This document shows, in pieces, positions 59,598 to 64,000 of a DNA stretch of 64,000 bases. This DNA is from JAUXFS01 sp963772635 (GTDB lineage: Bacteria; Pseudomonadota; Alphaproteobacteria; Rhodospirillales; Defluviicoccaceae). The stretch lies in contig CAVYYK010000061.1 of the NCBI GenBank assembly GCA_963772635.1, positions 62,001 through 126,000 on the forward strand. The letters are read 5' to 3'. The translations under genes and the position numbers were made by a program. The stretch's first letter is position 1; each line of letters begins with the position of its first letter. The notes beneath the pieces are model-generated. The model ran no database searches. It saw nothing but the letters and a program-made list of their open reading frames with translations, and had not been told where the DNA came from.

Positions 59598-60029
59598 TGA
59601 CCATTCATCTGATCAAGCTGGCGGTCGGGGTCGATGACGTCGCCCACCTGGAACGCCTGCAGGCGCAGCGGCTTGCGCCAGGCGCGCGAGGCCGGCGGGC
59701 CGGCGACGCTCCGTCATGTCACCCGGCACACCCCGCGGCGGGCGGCGGAGCTGCTCGACGGCGGCTCGCTGTACTGGGTGATCAAGGGGTTCGTCCGCGT
59801 CCGCCAGCGGATCATCGCCATCGAAGCCGTGCGGGACGCGGACGGCCCGCGCTGCGCGCTGGTGCGCGACCCCGAGCTGGTGCCGACCGAGGCGCGCGCC
59901 CGCCGGCCGTTCCAGGGCTGGCGCTACCTGCGGCCCGAGGACGCCCCGCCGGACGCCGTCGGCCGCGAGGACGCCGCCGACATGCCGGTGGAAATGGCCG
60001 CCGAACTGAGAGAGCTGGGGTTGTTGTAG
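59597..60029 (+). CDS. DUF1489 family protein, frameshifted
   Basis: About 143 codons. DUF1489 is a small family of unknown function widespread in alphaproteobacteria. The start MTIHLIKLAVGVDDVAHLE is typical. One extra base near 59672 (TTGCGCCAGG) breaks the frame, which resumes as RQAREAGGPATLRHVTRHTP and continues with GSLYWVIKGFVRVRQRIIAI, LVPTEARARRPFQGWRYLRP and the acidic end EDAPPDA. The ATG overlaps the lyase stop, and the aldolase gene begins directly after its stop, so all three are probably one transcript. Confidence 0.88.
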
Positions 60030-60917
60030 ATGGCCGAAGACGGATTTCACGGGGTCTTTCCCTATCTGGTTTCCCCCATCGACGCGGACGGCAAGGTCAA
60101 GGACGCGGTGCTCGGCCGGCTGGTCGAGCACGTAATCGCCGGCGGCGTCCACGGCCTGGCGCCGCTCGGCAGCACCGGCGAGTTCGCCTATCTCTCCTGG
60201 CACCAGAAGAAGCGGGTGGTCGAGGTGGTGCTGGAGGCGGCGGCGGGCCGGGTGCCGGTGATCGCCGGCGTCGCCGCGACCACCACCGAAAGCGCCCGCT
60301 CCCAGGCCGCCGCGTTCGAGAAGATGGGCGTCGCCGGCATCATCGCCGTGCTCGAAGCCTATTTCCCGGTGCCCGACGACGGCGTCGTCGACTACTTCAC
60401 CGCCGTCGCCGGAGCGGTGTCGTGCCCGGTGGTGATCTACACCAACCCCAACTTCCAGCGCTCGGACCTGACCCTGCAATCGATCGTCCGCCTCGCCGAC
60501 GTCCCCAACATCCGCTACATCAAGGACGCGTCGACCAACACCGGCCGGCTGCTATCGATCATGGGGGCCGTCGGCGACCGGATCCAGGTGTTCGCCGCGT
60601 CGTCCCATATTCCGGCGGCGGTGATGCTGATCGGCGGCAAGGGGTGGATGGCCGGGCCGGCCTGCCTGATCCCGGCGGAAAGCGTCGAGCTCTACGAGCT
60701 CTGCCGCGCCGGCCGCTGGCAAGACGCGATGGCGCTGCAACGCAAGCTGTGGCGGGTCAACCAGGTGTTCGCCAAGTACTCGCTCGCCGCCTGCGTCAAG
60801 GGCGGGCTCGAGCTGATGGGCTTCGAGGTCGGCGCCCCGCTGGCCCCGCAACCGCCCCTCGACGCCGCGGGCAAGGCCGAGGTAAGGGAAGTCCTGGCGA
60901 GCGTCGGCGTGCTCTGA
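60030..60917 (+). CDS. Dihydrodipicolinate synthase family (DapA-like) aldolase
   Basis: TIM-barrel class I aldolase of 295 residues forming a Schiff base. The catalytic Lys165 is in IRYIKDASTNTGRLL and the proton-relay Tyr in CPVVIYTNPNF; GLAPLGSTGEFAYLSW is the substrate carboxylate loop (GSTGE), and FPYLVSPIDADGKVKDAVLG the N-terminus. The family includes DapA, N-acetylneuraminate lyase, KDG aldolase and other pyruvate-dependent lyases; this one differs from canonical DapA and the substrate cannot be fixed. It follows DUF1489 without a gap and converges on the dehydrogenase gene. Confidence 0.93.
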   Translation: MAEDGFHGVFPYLVSPIDADGKVKDAVLGRLVEHVIAGGVHGLAPLGSTGEFAYLSWHQKKRVVEVVLEAAAGRVPVIAGVAATTTESARSQAAAFEKMGVAGIIAVLEAYFPVPDDGVVDYFTAVAGAVSCPVVIYTNPNFQRSDLTLQSIVRLADVPNIRYIKDASTNTGRLLSIMGAVGDRIQVFAASSHIPAAVMLIGGKGWMAGPACLIPAESVELYELCRAGRWQDAMALQRKLWRVNQVFAKYSLAACVKGGLELMGFEVGAPLAPQPPLDAAGKAEVREVLASVGVL

Positions 60918-60945
60918 GCGTCATCTGAGATCAGGTCAACTGACC

Positions 60946-62005
60946 CTAATCTGCGGGTGCCGAGCGTCAGCACGATTTTTCCGACGTGCTTCTTGGACAT
61001 GAAAGCGGCCTGTGCGTCGGCGATCCGCTCCAACGGGAAGGTATCGGCCACGACGGGGGAGATGCGCCCGCTCTCGATGTGATCGATCAGATTGGAGAAC
61101 ACCTGGGGCTCCAGGACCGTGCATCCGAAGAGGCTCAGGTCCTTCAGATAGAGCGTTCGCACGTCGAGTTCGACCAGAGGCCCGCCGATCGCGCCCGCCA
61201 CGGCGTAGCGTCCTCCGGGGCGGAGCGCTTCGAGCAATTCCGGCCATTGCCGTCCCGCGACCAGGTCGACCACGACATCGACGCTGTCCCGCCCGAGCGT
61301 GTCGACAACACTGTCGTCACGGGCGAGCGTTCGCTCGGCTCCGAGGCCGAGCACCTCCGCCGACTTGGCGGGACCGGTCACGGCGATGACCCGAGCCCCA
61401 CGCGCCTTGGCCAACTGAACCGACGCGGAGCCGACACCGCCCGACGCGCCGGTAACGAGAACGCGATCCCCCGGCCCGACCCTCGACCGGGTCAGGAGGT
61501 TCTCCGCCGTGGAGTAGGAACACGGAAACGAGGCGAGCTCGATGTCGCCGAGCGGGCTCTCGATCCGGTAGGCGTGCCGCGACGCAACCACGGTGTACTC
61601 GGCAAATCCTCCGTCGCATTCCGAGCCGAAATACCAGGGTCGCTCCAGCTCTTGCCCGTTGGCTTCGCGGAGGCACGGCTCGATCAGGACCCGCTCACCG
61701 ATCCGATCGGCGTTGACCTCTTCGCCAACCGCAATGATCCGTCCGCAGACGTCGGCGCCCTGGATGCGCGGAAAGTGAAGGGGCGTACCGGTCCAGCTCG
61801 CGTCTTCGCCGGCGCCGTCCTTCTTCGAATACCAGGCCGTCCGGGTGTTGATATCCGTATTGTTGACGGCCGCCGCGGCCACCCGAACGAGCACGTCGCG
61901 CCGGCCCGGACGGGGAACCGGGAGGTCGTCGCGGACCTCGAGCCTATCGAGCCCGCCGTGCCCGGTGAGCCACACGCCGCGCATCGTCCTCGGTTGTTCA
62001 CTCAT
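60946..62005 (-). CDS. Zinc-type alcohol dehydrogenase-like / quinone oxidoreductase family protein
   Basis: MDR-superfamily NAD(P)H oxidoreductase, about 352 residues. The N-terminal GroES-like domain shows RDVLVRVAAAAVNNTDINTR, IQGADVCGRIIAVGEEVNAD and AEYTVVASRHAYRIESPLGD. The Rossmann domain has GDRVLVTGASGGVGSASVQL, the nucleotide-binding GASGGVGS. The end is LERIADAQAAFMSKKHVGKI. Catalytic zinc ligands of classical ADHs are not evident, so a quinone-oxidoreductase-like activity is more likely. The frame does not stop until it is deep in the antisense of the aldolase; one extra base near 60952 would give a TAG at 60948-60946, taken as the end. The start at 62005 is clear. Confidence 0.87.
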
Positions 62006-62175
62006 CCGATGTCTCCCTTGGTAGGTTTCCCGATAATAAGCCCAAGGGCCGCATCCCGGGCCAAACTCCAGATCGTAGACATGACCCCGAGGACCATAGC
62101 CGGGTTGGCGCGACAGCGTTAGGGCGTCTATAAGCTTCGGTTGCTGTGGGGAACTCCGGAACCAAAGGTAATCCG

Positions 62176-63507
62176 ATGCCCGAGACCTTCGATCTGATCC
62201 TTCGTGGCGGGACGTGCGTGACGCCGGCGGGCGTTGCCGAGGCCGATGTCGGGGTGAGGCGCGGCAGGGTCGTGGCGATCGGGGCGCTGGTCACCGACGG
62301 GGCCGCGGAGGTCATCGACTGCGTGGGGTTGCACGTGCTGCCGGGGGTGATCGACACCCAGGTGCATTTCCGCGAGCCGGGGCTGGAGCACAAGGAGGAC
62401 TTCGCCACCGGCACCGCCGGCGCGGCGCTGGGCGGGGTCACCGCGGTGTTCGACATGCCCAACACCAAGCCGCCGACGACGACCGCCGCGGCGCTCGCAG
62501 ACAAGTGCCGGCGGGCCAAGGGGCGGGCGTGGGTCGACATGGCGTTCTTCGTCGGCGCGACGCCGGAGAACATCGCCGAACTGGCGGCGCTGGAGCGGCT
62601 TCCCGGTTGCGCCGGCGTCAAGATGTTCATGGGCAGCTCCACCGGCAGCCTGCTGGTCGCCGACGACGCCGCCGTCGCCCAGGTGCTGGCCAACGGTTTT
62701 CGCCGGATGGCGGTCCATTGCGAGGACGAACAACGGCTGACCGAGCGGTTCACCATCGTCAAGGGCGGCGCCGAGCCGGCGATGCATCCCGAATGGCGGG
62801 ACGTGGAGACGGCGAGGCTGGCCACCGAGCGCCTGCTCGCGCTGGCCAACGGCGCCAAGCGCCGGGTCCACGTGCTGCACGTCACCACCGCCGAAGAAAT
62901 GGCGCTGCTGGCCGACCATCGCGACACCGCCACCGTCGAGGTGACGCCCCAACACCTGACCCTGGAGGCGCCCCGGTGCTACGAAGAGCTGGACAACTAC
63001 GCGCAGATGAACCCGCCGATCCGCGACGCCCGCCACCGCGAGGCGCTGTGGAAGGCGGTGGAGGAGGGGCTGGTCGACTGCGTCGGCTCGGACCACGCGC
63101 CGCACGTCCGCGACGAGAAGAACAAGCCGTACCCTCAGAGCCCGTCGGGGATGCCGGGGGTGCAGACGCTGGTGCCGGTGATGCTCGATCACGTCGCCAA
63201 CGGACGGTTGAGTCTGGAGCGGTTCGTCGATCTGACCAGCGCCGGCCCGGCGCGCATCTACGGGATCGCCGGCCGCGGCCGCATCGCCGTCGGCTACCGG
63301 GCCGATTTCACCATCGTCGATCTGAATGCGCGGCGGATGATCACCAACCGGTGGACCGCCAGCCGCTGCGGCTGGACGCCCTTCGATGGAATGACCTGCA
63401 CCGGCTGGCCGGTGGCGACGGTGGTCGGCGGCATGACGGTGATGCGCGAGGGCGAACTTCTCGGCGATCCCGCCGGCGAGGCGGTGCGGTTCCTCGAATG
63501 CCTGTAG
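62176..63507 (+). CDS. Dihydroorotase (amidohydrolase family)
   Basis: Cyclises N-carbamoyl-aspartate to dihydroorotate in pyrimidine synthesis; 443 residues. The amidohydrolase start FDLILRGGTCVTPAGVAEAD and LPGVIDTQVHFREPGLEHKE hold the metal region; here DTQVH has Gln where DxHxH would give the first His ligand. The carboxylated Lys is expected in CAGVKMFMGSSTGSLLV, further His residues in MAVHCEDEQRL and VHVLHVTTAEEM, and the catalytic Asp in CVGSDHAPHVRDEKNKPYP. A DHOase of the dihydroorotase type I/allantoinase-like clade; hydantoinase-type activity is a weaker alternative. ATG 62176 is used. The stop overlaps the GNAT start. Confidence 0.88.
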   Translation: MPETFDLILRGGTCVTPAGVAEADVGVRRGRVVAIGALVTDGAAEVIDCVGLHVLPGVIDTQVHFREPGLEHKEDFATGTAGAALGGVTAVFDMPNTKPPTTTAAALADKCRRAKGRAWVDMAFFVGATPENIAELAALERLPGCAGVKMFMGSSTGSLLVADDAAVAQVLANGFRRMAVHCEDEQRLTERFTIVKGGAEPAMHPEWRDVETARLATERLLALANGAKRRVHVLHVTTAEEMALLADHRDTATVEVTPQHLTLEAPRCYEELDNYAQMNPPIRDARHREALWKAVEEGLVDCVGSDHAPHVRDEKNKPYPQSPSGMPGVQTLVPVMLDHVANGRLSLERFVDLTSAGPARIYGIAGRGRIAVGYRADFTIVDLNARRMITNRWTASRCGWTPFDGMTCTGWPVATVVGGMTVMREGELLGDPAGEAVRFLECL

Positions 63508-64000
63508 GCATTGACCCGGCGTTGGCCCCCGGCAAGCTCCGCCAGGTGGTGACGTTCATGGAGATGACCCGGCCGCCGTGGGGCGAGGGCGCGCCACCGG
63601 CGAACCCGCCGCCGCGAGCGGACGCCTCGGTGGCGTTGATCGGCGAGGTATCGCTCGGCGACTACCGGGCGCTCCACCGGAGCATCGGCGAAGCCTGGTT
63701 GTGGTGGGAGCGGCGGGTGATGAGCGATGCCGCTCTCGGCGCGATCCTCACCGAGCCGGGGATCGAGATCAGATATCTCTACGTGGGGGGCGATGTCGCC
63801 GGCTTTTCCGAGCTCGAAACGGGCCGCGAAGGCGAGGTCAAGCTCGCGTATTTCGGGGTGGCGCCGCCCTTCATCGGCATCGGCCTCGGGCGCTATCTTC
63901 TGTGCGAGACTCTCGCGGCGGCATGGGCTTCGCGGCCGCGCCGAGTCTGGCTCCACACCTGCGACCATGATCATCCGCAGGCGATGGCGTTCTATCGCCG
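63498..64000 (+). CDS. GNAT-family N-acetyltransferase (3' end outside window)
   Basis: Begins at ATG 63498, overlapping the dihydroorotase stop by ten bases, and runs off the window. After about 45 residues the GNAT pattern is visible: ISLGDYRALHRSIGEAWLWW-like sequence (seen as VSLGDYRALHRSIGEAWLWW), then VAGFSELETG, KLAYFGVAPPFIGIGLGRYL with the acetyl-CoA-binding GIGLGR loop, VWLHTCDHDHPQAMAFYR. This matches the small group of GNAT proteins often found next to dihydroorotase in alphaproteobacteria. The substrate is unknown. Translation is likely coupled to the upstream gene. Confidence 0.88.
   Translation, partial: MPVGIDPALAPGKLRQVVTFMEMTRPPWGEGAPPANPPPRADASVALIGEVSLGDYRALHRSIGEAWLWWERRVMSDAALGAILTEPGIEIRYLYVGGDVAGFSELETGREGEVKLAYFGVAPPFIGIGLGRYLLCETLAAAWASRPRRVWLHTCDHDHPQAMAFYR

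Overview
The window is about 64 kb of GC-rich chromosome from an alphaproteobacterium, most likely a Rhodospirillales-type lineage. The evidence is the order mutY / dciA (DUF721) / DsbA-like thioredoxin at the left edge, alphaproteobacterial marker families (GapR/DUF2312, DUF1489, DUF2007, NodT-type outer-membrane factor), separate glyQ and glyS genes, and a long-chain polyprenyl diphosphate synthase next to a tRNA-Pro. No phage, IS element, integrase or CRISPR array was found.

Layout. 1-4.5 kb: thiol-disulfide, DNA-repair, helicase-loading and purine-salvage genes plus a class III aminotransferase. 4.7-8.2 kb: a TAXI-type TRAP uptake system. 8.3-12.7 kb: cytochrome c, gamma-glutamylcyclotransferase, CDP-alcohol phosphatidyltransferase, HIT hydrolase, SLC13-type permease. 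12.7-18.8 kb: ppdK, glyS, glyQ. 18.9-23.8 kb: ClC channel, S49 peptidase, tRNA-modifying methyltransferase, DUF2007, polyprenyl synthase. 23.9-32.5 kb: tRNA-Pro, then a complete RND tripartite efflux set with an AraC regulator and a SYLF protein. 32.9-43.1 kb: a leucine/isovalerate (liu) catabolic cluster containing ivd, mccB, methylglutaconyl-CoA hydratase and mccA, with a perfect 22-bp palindrome in front and a PIN toxin/antitoxin pair inside it. The matching HMG-CoA lyase lies at 58.7 kb, so the pathway isovaleryl-CoA to acetoacetate + acetyl-CoA is encoded in the window but split by about 15 kb.

That 43.1-58.6 kb interval looks accessory. It holds an AT-rich non-coding block with duplicated 10-bp-phased repeats, MazEF, three copies of the 3' end of an adenosine deaminase gene separated by cargo genes, an unrecognised Cys/Ser-rich protein, hpt, gapR, and a family of shuffled signalling proteins (class III nucleotide cyclase or SARP N-terminus joined to a TolB-like domain and TPRs). 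58.7-64 kb returns to metabolic genes: HMG-CoA lyase, DUF1489, a DapA-family aldolase, a quinone-reductase-like dehydrogenase, a dihydroorotase and a GNAT protein.

Many obviously conserved genes (ppdK, glyS, glyQ, the RND pump, ClC, add, hpt and others) are broken by single-base frameshifts that I could mostly place by eye. Nearly all read as one extra base. The simplest reading is assembly or sequencing error, and such genes are given here as one CDS spanning the shifts. By contrast 32.9-44.4 kb is free of them.
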